This document shows positions 25,226 to 37,314 of a DNA stretch of 64,000 bases, in pieces; positions within the stretch are counted from its first letter, which is position 1, and each line of letters starts with the position of its first letter. A program made the translations under genes and the position numbers. The DNA is from Niameybacter massiliensis. Its GTDB lineage: Bacteria; Bacillota; Clostridia; Lachnospirales; Cellulosilyticaceae. The stretch spans positions 61,001-125,000 of the forward strand of contig NZ_LN875030.1 in NCBI RefSeq assembly GCF_001282685.1, in the 5' to 3' direction. The notes below the pieces were generated by a model that was given only the letters and a program-made list of their open reading frames with translations, had not been told where the DNA came from and did not search any database.

Positions 25226-26323
25226 ATGAAAATCGTACTTTTGCTAGCTAATTGTACAAGTCTTATACTGCAACAAATTAGGCAGATAACAAAAAATGTC
25301 TTTGATGAATTAGAAGTTAATATTGAAGTAATAGAATTAGAGCGTTTACAGTATTATCAAGGAGAAAAAAGTTGGCAGTTTGAGAATATTGCAAAATCCA
25401 TTAGAGAAAGTAAGGGGGTTGTTGCAATTTCTCATGTACATATTGCAGGGATGCATAGTTCTATGCAAAACTTTTTTGAGCATTTAGTAGAATGGGAAGA
25501 AGTGATTGCAGATAAGCCATTATTTGCAATTACATATAGCGGCTTTATGGGTGAGAAGCAGGCTGCGAATAAAATGATAGAAGCTTGGGAACTTTTAGGG
25601 GGGATAGATGGCGGTAATATAGCACTGAATCGTTGTACTGTCATAGAGGATGTACAGCCAAGTATAGAAAAAAGCATAGAGGCTTTTTATCGTATAATGA
25701 GGCAAGGAAGAGCTTACATTATGAGTAGTGAAAGACAGTGCTATCTTTCATTAAAAGGCTCTAAAGTACAGCCTGAAGCAAAAAAAGGTATACCTACTCC
25801 TGATACTCAGATTGATACAAAATTATTGGTAGAACCAGTTTCAGAACAAGGACATAAAGAGGATAAGTCATATTTTGATTTATCTACAAAGGAACAAAAT
25901 ATCCAAGAGTTAACTCAGTTATTAAAAACACAGATGCAAAGAAATGATGAAGAATTTGTACACATGTCTCAAGCAACATATAATTATCCGAGGAAAAATG
26001 CTGACACAAGTAGTAAAGTTAAATTACATCATATTCCACACTATTTTATTGGGCAGCATAACAGAGATATAAATATGGTAATCCAATACCTAATGACAGA
26101 TTCAGCAGATAAGGGTGTAATTATTATTAGGGATGGAGATTGTACTTATCAAGAGGGTATAATAGAATCCCCAACCATTGAAATTACTATGTCACAAGAA
26201 ATTTTATCCCAAGTTTTATCAAAACAAGTTACTTATCAAAAGGCATTTATGATAGGTAAATTAAAAGTAAGGGGTAATTTTGCAGTATTATCTAAGCTAG
26301 ACCAAGTTTTTAAAGCTATGTAA
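25226..26323 (+). CDS. flavodoxin-like/SCP2-like two-domain protein
   Basis: 365 aa from the ATG at 25226 (AAAGGA 9 nt upstream); an ATG at 25208 lacks a comparable site. Residues 1-165 read as a flavodoxin/NADPH-dependent FMN reductase-like Rossmann fold (MKIVLLLANCTS at the phosphate-loop position, then VVAISHVHIAGMHSSMQNFFEHLVEW and a Gly-rich GGIDGGN). A linker of ~80 polar residues follows. Residues about 265-365 resemble an SCP2 sterol-carrier domain, ending in the typical GKLKVRGNFAVLSKLDQVF. The combination suggests a reductase that presents or binds a hydrophobic ligand. Both domain calls are pattern-based; cofactor and substrate unknown. Confidence 0.55.
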   Translation: MKIVLLLANCTSLILQQIRQITKNVFDELEVNIEVIELERLQYYQGEKSWQFENIAKSIRESKGVVAISHVHIAGMHSSMQNFFEHLVEWEEVIADKPLFAITYSGFMGEKQAANKMIEAWELLGGIDGGNIALNRCTVIEDVQPSIEKSIEAFYRIMRQGRAYIMSSERQCYLSLKGSKVQPEAKKGIPTPDTQIDTKLLVEPVSEQGHKEDKSYFDLSTKEQNIQELTQLLKTQMQRNDEEFVHMSQATYNYPRKNADTSSKVKLHHIPHYFIGQHNRDINMVIQYLMTDSADKGVIIIRDGDCTYQEGIIESPTIEITMSQEILSQVLSKQVTYQKAFMIGKLKVRGNFAVLSKLDQVFKAM

Positions 26324-26388
26324 CGTATAAATAAGTAGGACATCTCATATAAATGACAATAGATAGGCGTTTAGAAGGAGATGAGAAT

Positions 26389-26817
26389 GTGGATTTACAA
26401 CATGGTTTAAGTGATAAGCAAATGTATAACCTGTTTGAAGAGCTTGTTATAACAAAGCGTAAACAGCGTATGATTGAAGAAAGGTTACTACAAGCATTAG
26501 CTAAACCTACACAGAGAAAATGGATGCATGAACGTGTACAAGATCAGTACAAGCATGAAAGAATGATAGAAGACATATGCAAAGAGTATTTGAATGAAGA
26601 AATTAAAATTGATCCGTTTAAGCATAATGTTGTAATGAGTTCTTCTGCGCAGCAGGAACTTAATAATCGTTTAGAGGCAGTTGCTAGTAATATTCAACTT
26701 ATGTCAAATATTAGTCAGCCTATAGAGGATTTTAGATTATATAAGATGATAAGTAGTATGTTAAGTGATGAATATATTTATCAAACAAGGTTAGTAAAGA
26801 TGCTAACAGAGAGATAA
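26389..26817 (+). CDS. uncharacterised helical protein (ferritin-like fold possible)
   Basis: 142 aa from a GTG at 26389, chosen because AAGGAG lies 8 nt upstream; an in-frame ATG at 26353 has no ribosome site. Predicted all-helical: several amphipathic helices rich in Glu, Gln, Arg and Met, with E/H-containing pairs (for example MHERVQDQYKHERMIEDI) reminiscent of ferritin-like proteins, but no clear E-x-x-H pairs in register. No membrane segment. Lies between the flavodoxin-SCP2 gene and a HIT gene on the same strand. Function not recognised. Confidence 0.55.
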   Translation: MDLQHGLSDKQMYNLFEELVITKRKQRMIEERLLQALAKPTQRKWMHERVQDQYKHERMIEDICKEYLNEEIKIDPFKHNVVMSSSAQQELNNRLEAVASNIQLMSNISQPIEDFRLYKMISSMLSDEYIYQTRLVKMLTER

Positions 26818-26848
26818 GTAATAATACAAAAGAAAGAAGGATAGACAA

Positions 26849-27265
26849 ATGAACACAGACTGTATTTTTTGTAAAATTTTAAATGGAGATATTCCATCAT
26901 TTGTAGTATATGAAGATGAAAGTTTTAAAGTTATATTAGATCGTTTTCCTGCTACACGTGGACATGTACTTATATTACCTAAAGGTCACTATCAAGATTT
27001 ATTTGAGCTACCAGAAGAAATTAGTCAAAAAGTGTATCCACTTGCAAAACATATTGCTACTGCAGTGAAAAAGGCAGTACAAGCTGATGGTATTAACATT
27101 ATTCAGAACAATGGAGAGGCAGCAGGTCAATCTGTATTTCACTTCCATATGCATATAGTGCCTAGATTTAGTAATGATCAAGTTACACTTAATAAAACTT
27201 CAAATATGGAAACAACACTTGAAGAGTTAGCTGAAACGGCTGAACTTATTAAAAGTTATCTATAG
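26849..27265 (+). CDS. HIT-family (HinT-like) nucleotide hydrolase
   Basis: 138 aa, full length. Histidine triad His98-x-His100-x-His102 in HFHMHIVPR; N-terminal Cys5-x2-Cys8 (CIFCKI), typical of bacterial HinT proteins that may bind zinc. Family members hydrolyse AMP-lysine, AMP-NH2 and other nucleoside phosphoramidates. Last gene of the preceding unit; its terminator is shared with convergent asnB. Confidence 0.92.
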   Translation: MNTDCIFCKILNGDIPSFVVYEDESFKVILDRFPATRGHVLILPKGHYQDLFELPEEISQKVYPLAKHIATAVKKAVQADGINIIQNNGEAAGQSVFHFHMHIVPRFSNDQVTLNKTSNMETTLEELAETAELIKSYL

Positions 27266-27290
27266 AATAAATTAAATAAAATATAATAAC

Positions 27291-27329
27291 AAAAAAGACG
27301 ACTTTGATTTTAATCAAAGTCGTCTTTTT
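27291..27329. terminator. bidirectional terminator between the HIT gene and asnB
   Basis: Long stem (AAAAAGACGACTTTGAT and complement, TTA-type loop) with A-rich and T-rich flanks serving both strands. Confidence 0.9.
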
Positions 27330-27331
27330 AT

Positions 27332-29167
27332 TTAGGCAGTAGCCTCACCAAAGTATTGGTTATACCATACAAGGAACATAAAGATTGTCCAAATTTTACG
27401 GCTGTTATCTTTATGACCATTTTTATGTTCATCTAAAATATGAATAAGCATATCTTCATTGAAGTATTTTCTTGCAGGAGCGCTAGTAAATGCTTCTTTA
27501 ACGATATTATAGTACTTATCTTCTTTAAGCCATACACGAATTGGTACAGGGAATCCAAGCTTTTTCTTATTAGCAGTAGCTGCAGGCATGTTACGTTTAG
27601 CAGCTAGACGCATCGCATACTTAGTATTCTCTTTATTAACGCGGTAACGAAGAGGAATCTTTGTTGCAAGACGGCATACTTCTTTATCTAAGAATGGTAC
27701 ACGAAGTTCAAGAGAGTGTGCCATACTCATTTTATCTGCTTTAAGAAGAATATCTCCAGCTAGCCACATATGCATATCTAAGTATTGCATCTTAGTAACA
27801 TCAGATTTATCTTTAACTTTTGCATAGAATGGTGCTGTAAGAGTAGTTGGATCCTTAGCAGGAGTTGAAACTTTAAGAAGTTTTTTACGTTCATCTACAG
27901 AGAACATGTATGCATTTCCGATAAAACGTTCTTCAATCGTTTGAGCCCCACGAATGAGATAGTTTTTCCCTTTAAAGCTAAATGGAAGAGCTTTTGCTAA
28001 TTTAGCAAGGAATGTTCTAAGACCTTGTGGTAAAGTGTGATATTTAGCATTATCTACAGGTTCTTTGTAGATATTATAGCCACCGAAAAGTTCATCTGCA
28101 CCTTCTCCAGATAGAACTACTTTAACATGTTTGCTAGCAAGTTCACTTACAAAGTAAAGCGCAACAGCAGCAGGGTCAGCTAAAGGTTCGTCCATATGAT
28201 ATTGAACTTTTGTAAGTGAACCCCAGTACTCTTCTGGTGTAATGACTTTGTGGAAGTTCTCAATACCAATTTCTTTAGAAAGTTCTTTGGCGTAGCTAAT
28301 TTCGTTATATTGCTCATTATCGAAACCTACAGTAAAGGTTTTATCACCTTTAAAACAGCTTGCTACATAACTTGAATCAACACCACTTGATAAGAAACAA
28401 CCTACTTCAACGTCACTGATTTTATGAGTTTGGATAGATTCTTTCATAGTTTGGTCGATCATATCAACATATTCATCTAGAGAGCCTTCTGTTTCGATGA
28501 ATGTAGGTTCCCAATATCTTTTTATATCTAATACGCCATCTTTAAAAGTAAAGAAGTGAGCAGGAGGTAATTTTGAAATACCTTTGAAGAATGTATCAGT
28601 TGTAGGTGAGTATTGGAATGTTAAATAGTTTTCAAGTGCTTCTTCATTAAGTTCTTTATTTACAGCTGGATGTTCTAAAAGAGATTTAATTTCAGAACCA
28701 TAAACAAAGCGGTTACCTTCTTTATAATAGTAGAAAGGTTTAATACCGAAGAAGTCTCTGGCACCAAAAAGTGTTTGTTTTTCACGATCCCAAATAACGA
28801 AGGCAAACATACCACGTAAATGAGAGAGTAAGTCTGTACCATATTCATCATAACCATGAACAAGTACTTCAGAGTCAGTATGAGTTTTGAACTCATAACC
28901 TTTTTGAATAAGTGTTTCACGAATTGATTGATAGTTATAAATTTCACCGTTAAAAGTAAGCACTAAAGTTTTATTTGTATTGTATAAAGGCTGAGAACCT
29001 TCTTCTAAATCGATGATACTTAAACGTCTAAATCCTAAAGCAGCTGATTCATCAATAAACTGCCCGTCACTGTCAGGTCCACGGTGTATAATTTTATTCA
29101 TCATACCTGTGAGGACTGATTTTTTATCTTCAAGTTCTGTATCTACAAAGCCACAAAAACCACACAT
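27332..29167 (-). CDS. asnB: asparagine synthase (glutamine-hydrolysing)
   Basis: 611 aa when started at the ATG giving MCGFCGF, so that Cys2 becomes the N-terminal nucleophile; the frame is open 15 codons further, but AAGGAG precedes this ATG. The N-terminal class II glutamine amidotransferase (2-190) has RGPDSDGQF and GFRRLSIIDLE. The C-terminal synthetase domain has the PP-loop SSGVDSSYVA near 257 and the conserved SGEGADELFGGY. It converts aspartate, glutamine and ATP to asparagine, glutamate, AMP and PPi. Monocistronic, divergent from malic enzyme. Confidence 0.95.
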   Translation of the reverse strand: MCGFCGFVDTELEDKKSVLTGMMNKIIHRGPDSDGQFIDESAALGFRRLSIIDLEEGSQPLYNTNKTLVLTFNGEIYNYQSIRETLIQKGYEFKTHTDSEVLVHGYDEYGTDLLSHLRGMFAFVIWDREKQTLFGARDFFGIKPFYYYKEGNRFVYGSEIKSLLEHPAVNKELNEEALENYLTFQYSPTTDTFFKGISKLPPAHFFTFKDGVLDIKRYWEPTFIETEGSLDEYVDMIDQTMKESIQTHKISDVEVGCFLSSGVDSSYVASCFKGDKTFTVGFDNEQYNEISYAKELSKEIGIENFHKVITPEEYWGSLTKVQYHMDEPLADPAAVALYFVSELASKHVKVVLSGEGADELFGGYNIYKEPVDNAKYHTLPQGLRTFLAKLAKALPFSFKGKNYLIRGAQTIEERFIGNAYMFSVDERKKLLKVSTPAKDPTTLTAPFYAKVKDKSDVTKMQYLDMHMWLAGDILLKADKMSMAHSLELRVPFLDKEVCRLATKIPLRYRVNKENTKYAMRLAAKRNMPAATANKKKLGFPVPIRVWLKEDKYYNIVKEAFTSAPARKYFNEDMLIHILDEHKNGHKDNSRKIWTIFMFLVWYNQYFGEATA

Positions 29168-29322
29168 ATGTAAGGGCTCCTTTCTTAAAATAATACATAA
29201 AAACTTTACCATACATTACGTGTAAAAGCAATGAACTCTGAGTAAAGTATTGCCGTAATCTCGCATAATAAACCAGGTTTTTATAAAAAGAAATTAAGTA
29301 TAAAAAAGAAAAAAGTGTTAAG

Positions 29323-29351
29323 TTGCGAATTAGAAAAAAAAAGAGTATTAT
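29323..29351 (+). promoter_or_regulatory. sigma-A promoter candidate for malic enzyme
   Basis: TTGCGA, a 17-bp spacer, then TATTAT, 59 bp before the malic enzyme ATG. Its position means an in-frame TTG at 29323 is promoter, not a start codon. Confidence 0.5.
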
Positions 29352-29409
29352 AAAAGTATTATTATGGCTAAAAATATCAGGTATTAGGGAATTATACGAA
29401 GGAGAGCAT

Positions 29410-30573
29410 ATGACAGATATTAATAAGAAAGCATTACAAATGCATGAAATGTGGCAAGGGAAATTAGAAATTGTATCAAAAGCTAAAGTAAATAGTAAGG
29501 AAGACTTAGCTGTAGCGTATACACCAGGAGTAGCAGAACCTTGTAGAAAGATTAAAGAAAACAAAGAAGATGTTTATAAGTACACAATGAAAGGCAATAC
29601 TGTAGCAGTAATTTCTGATGGAACAGCTGTGCTTGGATTAGGTGATATAGGGCCAGAAGCTGCTATGCCAGTTATGGAAGGAAAAGCAGTTCTATTCAAA
29701 GAATTTGCAGGTATTAATGCTGTACCAATCTGTATTGATACAAAAGATACAGAAGAAATTATTAAGTTTGTTAAACAAATCGCACCAACTTTTGGTGGTA
29801 TTAATTTAGAAGATATTGCAGCACCTCGTTGCTTTGAAATTGAAGCAAGGCTTAAAGAAGAGTTAAATATTCCAGTTTTCCATGATGACCAACATGGTAC
29901 TGCCATTGTAGTTTTAGCAGGTGTACCTAATGCACTTAAAGTAGCGAATAAGCAAAAGGAAACTGTTAAAGTAATTGTTAATGGGGCAGGCTCAGCAGGT
30001 ATTGCTATTACAAAACTGTTATTAAAAGCAGGTTTTACTAATATAATAGTAGTTGATAAACTAGGTGTATTGTGTGAAGGCGAGGAATGGATGAACTGGG
30101 CTCAACAAGAGTTAGCAGCAGAAACAAATGCAGAGAGACTTAAAGGTAGTTTAAAAGAAGCATTAGTAGGTGCAGATGTATTTATTGGCGTGTCTGCCCC
30201 AAATATTGTATCTGGAGATATGGTAAAATTAATGAATAAGGATGCTATTATTTTTGCAATGGCAAACCCAACTCCAGAGATTATGCCAGATGAAGCAAAA
30301 GCAGCAGGTGCACTAGTTGTAGGAACGGGTAGATCAGATTTTCCAAATCAGGTGAATAATGTACTTGTATTCCCTGGTATATTTAAAGGAGCACTTTTAG
30401 CAAAAGTAAGTCAAATTACAGAAGATATGAAATTAGCAGCGGCTTATGCTATTGCTAGTATGGTAGGAGAAGACGAACTTGGTCCAGAGTGCATCTTACC
30501 TCAGGCCTTTGCGGAAGGTGTAGCTGATTGCGTAGCAGAAGCTGTGAAGTGTGTAGCAAATAAGGAGGCATAA
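29410..30573 (+). CDS. NAD(P)-dependent malic enzyme
   Basis: 387 aa from the ATG at 29410 (GAAGGAGAGC just upstream). Diagnostic segments are AVAYTPGVAEPCR (catalytic Tyr), FHDDQHGTAIVVLAG (metal site) and the Rossmann VNGAGSAGIAITKLLL. It decarboxylates malate to pyruvate with NAD(P)H formation. It is the short prokaryotic form without a phosphotransacetylase extension. Cofactor preference cannot be read with confidence. Followed after 4 nt by murG, whose ribosome site lies in its last codons, so the two are co-transcribed. Confidence 0.92.
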   Translation: MTDINKKALQMHEMWQGKLEIVSKAKVNSKEDLAVAYTPGVAEPCRKIKENKEDVYKYTMKGNTVAVISDGTAVLGLGDIGPEAAMPVMEGKAVLFKEFAGINAVPICIDTKDTEEIIKFVKQIAPTFGGINLEDIAAPRCFEIEARLKEELNIPVFHDDQHGTAIVVLAGVPNALKVANKQKETVKVIVNGAGSAGIAITKLLLKAGFTNIIVVDKLGVLCEGEEWMNWAQQELAAETNAERLKGSLKEALVGADVFIGVSAPNIVSGDMVKLMNKDAIIFAMANPTPEIMPDEAKAAGALVVGTGRSDFPNQVNNVLVFPGIFKGALLAKVSQITEDMKLAAAYAIASMVGEDELGPECILPQAFAEGVADCVAEAVKCVANKEA

Positions 30574-30577
30574 TAGA

Positions 30578-31636
30578 TTGAAGACGATAGTTTTAACTGG
30601 TGGCGGAACAGCAGGACATGTAACACCTAATATTGCACTTATTCCAATCTTACAAAAAGAAGGATGGAATATTCAATATATAGGAAGTAAGAATGGAATA
30701 GAGAAAGAACTTATAGAAAAAGAAAATATTCCTTACTATGGTATTTCTTCAGGCAAGTTAAGAAGATATGCTTCACTTGAAAATTTAAAAGATCCTTTTA
30801 AAGTAGTTAAAGGGTTATTTGATGCATATAGCTTACTTAAAAAAATAAAACCTAATGTAGTTTTTTCAAAGGGTGGATTTGTTACAGTTCCAGTAGTATT
30901 AGCAGCTAAGTTATTAGGCATACCTGTTATTATTCATGAATCGGATATTACGCCAGGATTAGCAAATAAAATAGCATCAAAAGGTGCTAAAGTGATTTGT
31001 GTAAACTTCCCAGAGACACTTAAATATGTTGGTGATAAAGGTGTCATGACAGGAACACCAATTAGGGAAGAACTTTTTAAAGGTAGTGCAGAGCAAGGTA
31101 GAAAATTATGTGGCTTTACAGATCATAAACCTGTATTACTTATGATGGGTGGAAGTTTAGGATCAGTTAAAATTAACCAATGTTTAAGAGAAGCTTTAAG
31201 TGAACTTACAAACAACTTTAATGTAGTTCATATATGTGGGAAAAATAATGTAGATGAAGATTTAAAGGGTACAAAGGGCTATTATCAATTTGAATATGTA
31301 AGTGATGAACTACCACATCTATTTGCTATGGCAGATATGATGCTTTCAAGAGCTGGAGCCAATGCTTTAGCAGAAATAGTAGCGCTTAAGATTCCCAATT
31401 TACTTATTCCACTTTCACAAAATGCAAGTAGGGGCGATCAAATTTTAAATGCAGATTCTATGAAAAAACAAGGTTATTCTCTTGTGCTAGAAGAAGAAGC
31501 ACTTACTAAAGATTCCTTAATTAATAATATCCAAGAGTTATATAAAAATATTAATACTTATAAAGATGCTATGAAAAAAGCAATGAATATGAGTGGTACT
31601 GAAAAAGTAATGACAGAAATTAGAAAGTACAAATAA
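30578..31636 (+). CDS. murG: UDP-GlcNAc:undecaprenyl-PP-MurNAc-pentapeptide GlcNAc transferase
   Basis: 352 aa with a TTG start and AAGGAGG 10 nt upstream. The N-terminal GGGTAGHVTPNIALI loop, the FSKGGFVTVPVVLAA motif, the HESDITPGLAN segment and the C-terminal MLSRAGANALAEI UDP-binding region are all present. It makes lipid II from lipid I at the inner face of the membrane. Here it is outside a division/cell-wall cluster and directly behind malic enzyme. Confidence 0.95.
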   Translation: MKTIVLTGGGTAGHVTPNIALIPILQKEGWNIQYIGSKNGIEKELIEKENIPYYGISSGKLRRYASLENLKDPFKVVKGLFDAYSLLKKIKPNVVFSKGGFVTVPVVLAAKLLGIPVIIHESDITPGLANKIASKGAKVICVNFPETLKYVGDKGVMTGTPIREELFKGSAEQGRKLCGFTDHKPVLLMMGGSLGSVKINQCLREALSELTNNFNVVHICGKNNVDEDLKGTKGYYQFEYVSDELPHLFAMADMMLSRAGANALAEIVALKIPNLLIPLSQNASRGDQILNADSMKKQGYSLVLEEEALTKDSLINNIQELYKNINTYKDAMKKAMNMSGTEKVMTEIRKYK

Positions 31637-31669
31637 CTATTTAAATATTAGACAATCAGGGGGATAAAT

Positions 31670-34464
<2,795 letters not shown>

Positions 34465-34498
34465 ACATTATTTTTAAATAAAATATTTTGTAAATTAA

Positions 34499-34542
34499 AA
34501 AACTCTAGTATAATTAATATATTAATTATACTAGAGTTTTTT
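34499..34542 (+). terminator. hairpin/terminator between pyrG and the GGDEF-EAL gene
   Basis: Perfect 20-bp inverted repeat (left arm AAAACTCTAGTATAATTAAT) followed by TTT and, at once, the AGGAGGGG ribosome site of the next gene. Confidence 0.75.
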
Positions 34543-34559
34543 TAGGAGGGGCAAAGGGT

Positions 34560-37265
34560 ATGAAGCTGTCTTTGAAGATTGCAGCCATATTTACGGTAAT
34601 GACAGTATTAACAATTATTCTGTACCTAGTATCCTCCAATATTATGGTGGATTATCTTTATCAGGGTGAGTTAACACGTATTACAGGTATCAGTAGTGGA
34701 GTCATAAACAGGATTGAAGGGGAAAAAGGAAAGTTTGTTGGAAAAGTTAAAGAATATGCATCAATACTTGAGATGATAGAAAAGTTAGATGATAAAAATG
34801 ATGTAAATTTTATGGAAGAGTTAGGGCTTTATAAAAAATTTGCTTCAGATGGAATAGAATATAAGATATTAATAGAACCCAATTTAAAGATTAAGCAGAC
34901 ATATGAACTTGAACATAAACATGCAATTTCAGAAGTAGAAAAAGTATATATTCAAGAATTAGTATTAGATTTAATAGATGATGACAAAACTTTTATACAA
35001 GATATTTTAAGTACCGAAAAACATGTTTATTGGATAGGGATTAGTACGCTTAAAAATAACGTTAATAATGAAATAATAGGCTATTTTGTAGGTGTAAAAG
35101 CAATAGATCAACAATTATTAACGAGTATTGAAGAGTCTATGGGTAAAAATATTAAACTTGTTGAAGAACTAGATAGAAATAGAATATCTAAAATACAACC
35201 GATGGGTGACCAAGAACTCATGCTAATCTACAATGATGATAATATAGCATCCTATTATCAACTATTAGGTAGCCATATAGAAGAAGAATTTTATATACGA
35301 GTTACAGAGCCACTTGTAGTGAAACAAGAGACCAAGAGAAATATAGATATGTTTACAACTATTCTTATTGCATTATGTATAGTGATTAATTTTATTTTAG
35401 CAATGATTATTGAAAGGTTTGTTGTAAGGCGTATTGTTAATATTAATAGAGGGATTAATAGCATTAAGACTTCTAAAAATTTTTCAGAGAGAATTATAAT
35501 TGATCAAATAGATGATGAGATTGGTACATTGGAAAAAGATATTAATGAAATGTTTGATTCACTTGAGATGGCAAATGATTATATTAGATCTAAAGAAGCA
35601 AAGTATAGTGGTGTATTAACAACTATGACTAATGGGTTTGCATATTATAGAATTGAGAGAGATGAACAAGGACGTATTCTAGATGCCATATGTGAAGAGT
35701 TTAATGATGCTCTTAGTCAATTAATGAATGTAAACCGAGCTGAAATGTTAGGTAAGAAGTTTAGTGAATTTATTAATAATACATATATAGGTGAGATTAA
35801 TTTAAGTGATGTATTATGCCAAATTAATGATACACATAAACCTATAGTTTTTAATCAAATAAAATTAAGAGAGGATAAATGGGTAGACTTAACACTTAAT
35901 ATTATAGAAAAAGGTTATTTTACAATCCTTGTAAATGATGTTTCTGAACTCAAACGTTTTTCAGAAGAAATGAAGTATTTAGCAGAATATGATTCGCTTA
36001 CACAGTTGAAAAATAGGTTTAGTCTATATCAATATTTACATTCTTTAAAACGTATTAATAAACCATTTGTTATTTATTTTATGGATTTAGATAATTTTAA
36101 AACTTTAAATGACACAGTAGGTCATAGAGAAGGAGATAAGGTATTACATCATGTAGCAAATGAATTAATGAAATTAGCAAGTAGTAATGTGTGTATTGGG
36201 AGGTTAGGTGGAGATGAATTTATAGTTGTTAGAGAGGGGGTATATGACCCTACTGATACTATGAAATATGGAGAAGATATTATTCAATTAGTTAATAAAC
36301 GTTTTAAATATGCACTTTATAATTTTGATATTAAAGTAAGTATTGGAGTAAGTATATATCCACAACAAGCACTAGATGTTAATACTTTACTTAAATATGG
36401 AGATATTGCTATGTATAAAAGTAAGCATAGTGGTGGAAATAGTGTTCATATTTTTACAGATACTATGATGGAAGAATTAGAAGTTGAAGCTTCATTAAAA
36501 GATGCAGTTAAAAATGAAGAATTTATACCATATTATCAACCTATTTATGATATTAGAAATGATAAAATTATTGGGGCAGAAGCTCTAGTAAGATGGGAAA
36601 AGGGTGGAGAAGTTATTGTACCAGATCGATTCATTCCAATTGCTAAAAAAACAGGTGATATTATAGCAATTGATTATAAAATTTTAGATAAAGCATGTGA
36701 GTTTTGTAAGCAGTGGCGTTTAAGAGGAATAGAAGAATTTACTATATCAGTCAATATGTCATATCGTTCACTAAAACACCCTAATTGTGTTGAAATCATC
36801 AGAAGTACTTTACTTAAATATAATTTGAATCCAAGTGCTTTAAAAATAGAAGTTACAGAGGATGAGGTTTTAGATTATCCGCAATATATCGTTAAAATCT
36901 TAAATGCACTCAAATTATTAGGTGTGAAAATTGCATTAGATGACTTTGGGGTAGGCTACTCTTCATTTAATCATATCAAGATGCTACCTATTGATACTTT
37001 AAAAATAGATAGATCTTTGTTAGTTAAGATAGAAGATGATAATAAATCTTTAGCTATCGTAGAGACATTAATTAACCTAGCACATACTTTAAATTTAGAA
37101 GTAGTATGTGAAGGTATAGAGGAAAAGCCTCAAGTAGAAATTCTAAGAGGTATAGCGTGTGACTTGATACAAGGATACTACATAAGCCAACCATTAAAAG
37201 AAAAACTCTTTGATAAATGTATAGAACATTATAATTTAAATAAAACGATAGAAAATATTATATAA
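34560..37265 (+). CDS. membrane GGDEF-EAL protein (c-di-GMP turnover)
   Basis: 901 aa. TM1 at about 7-30, an extracytoplasmic sensor to about 260, TM2 at about 264-290, a HAMP-like linker and a PAS-like domain (about 345-460). Next comes a GGDEF domain with an intact GGDEF signature near 550, then an EAL domain with intact EAL near 671 and the supporting ITEVTEDE-type (KIEVTEDEVLD), LDDFGVGYSS and LKIDRSLL motifs. Both active sites look complete, so it could make and degrade c-di-GMP; the net activity cannot be predicted. A hairpin sits directly before its ribosome site. Confidence 0.92.
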   Translation: MKLSLKIAAIFTVMTVLTIILYLVSSNIMVDYLYQGELTRITGISSGVINRIEGEKGKFVGKVKEYASILEMIEKLDDKNDVNFMEELGLYKKFASDGIEYKILIEPNLKIKQTYELEHKHAISEVEKVYIQELVLDLIDDDKTFIQDILSTEKHVYWIGISTLKNNVNNEIIGYFVGVKAIDQQLLTSIEESMGKNIKLVEELDRNRISKIQPMGDQELMLIYNDDNIASYYQLLGSHIEEEFYIRVTEPLVVKQETKRNIDMFTTILIALCIVINFILAMIIERFVVRRIVNINRGINSIKTSKNFSERIIIDQIDDEIGTLEKDINEMFDSLEMANDYIRSKEAKYSGVLTTMTNGFAYYRIERDEQGRILDAICEEFNDALSQLMNVNRAEMLGKKFSEFINNTYIGEINLSDVLCQINDTHKPIVFNQIKLREDKWVDLTLNIIEKGYFTILVNDVSELKRFSEEMKYLAEYDSLTQLKNRFSLYQYLHSLKRINKPFVIYFMDLDNFKTLNDTVGHREGDKVLHHVANELMKLASSNVCIGRLGGDEFIVVREGVYDPTDTMKYGEDIIQLVNKRFKYALYNFDIKVSIGVSIYPQQALDVNTLLKYGDIAMYKSKHSGGNSVHIFTDTMMEELEVEASLKDAVKNEEFIPYYQPIYDIRNDKIIGAEALVRWEKGGEVIVPDRFIPIAKKTGDIIAIDYKILDKACEFCKQWRLRGIEEFTISVNMSYRSLKHPNCVEIIRSTLLKYNLNPSALKIEVTEDEVLDYPQYIVKILNALKLLGVKIALDDFGVGYSSFNHIKMLPIDTLKIDRSLLVKIEDDNKSLAIVETLINLAHTLNLEVVCEGIEEKPQVEILRGIACDLIQGYYISQPLKEKLFDKCIEHYNLNKTIENII

Positions 37266-37271
37266 GATAGC

Positions 37272-37314
37272 AAAAGTCCTTAGAAGAGATAGACATTCTT
37301 CTAAGGACTTTTTA
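37272..37314. terminator. bidirectional terminator between the GGDEF-EAL and ABC-F genes
   Basis: 16-bp stem AAAAGTCCTTAGAAGA / TCTTCTAAGGACTTTT with a 9-nt loop, flanked by A-rich and T-rich DNA. Confidence 0.85.
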
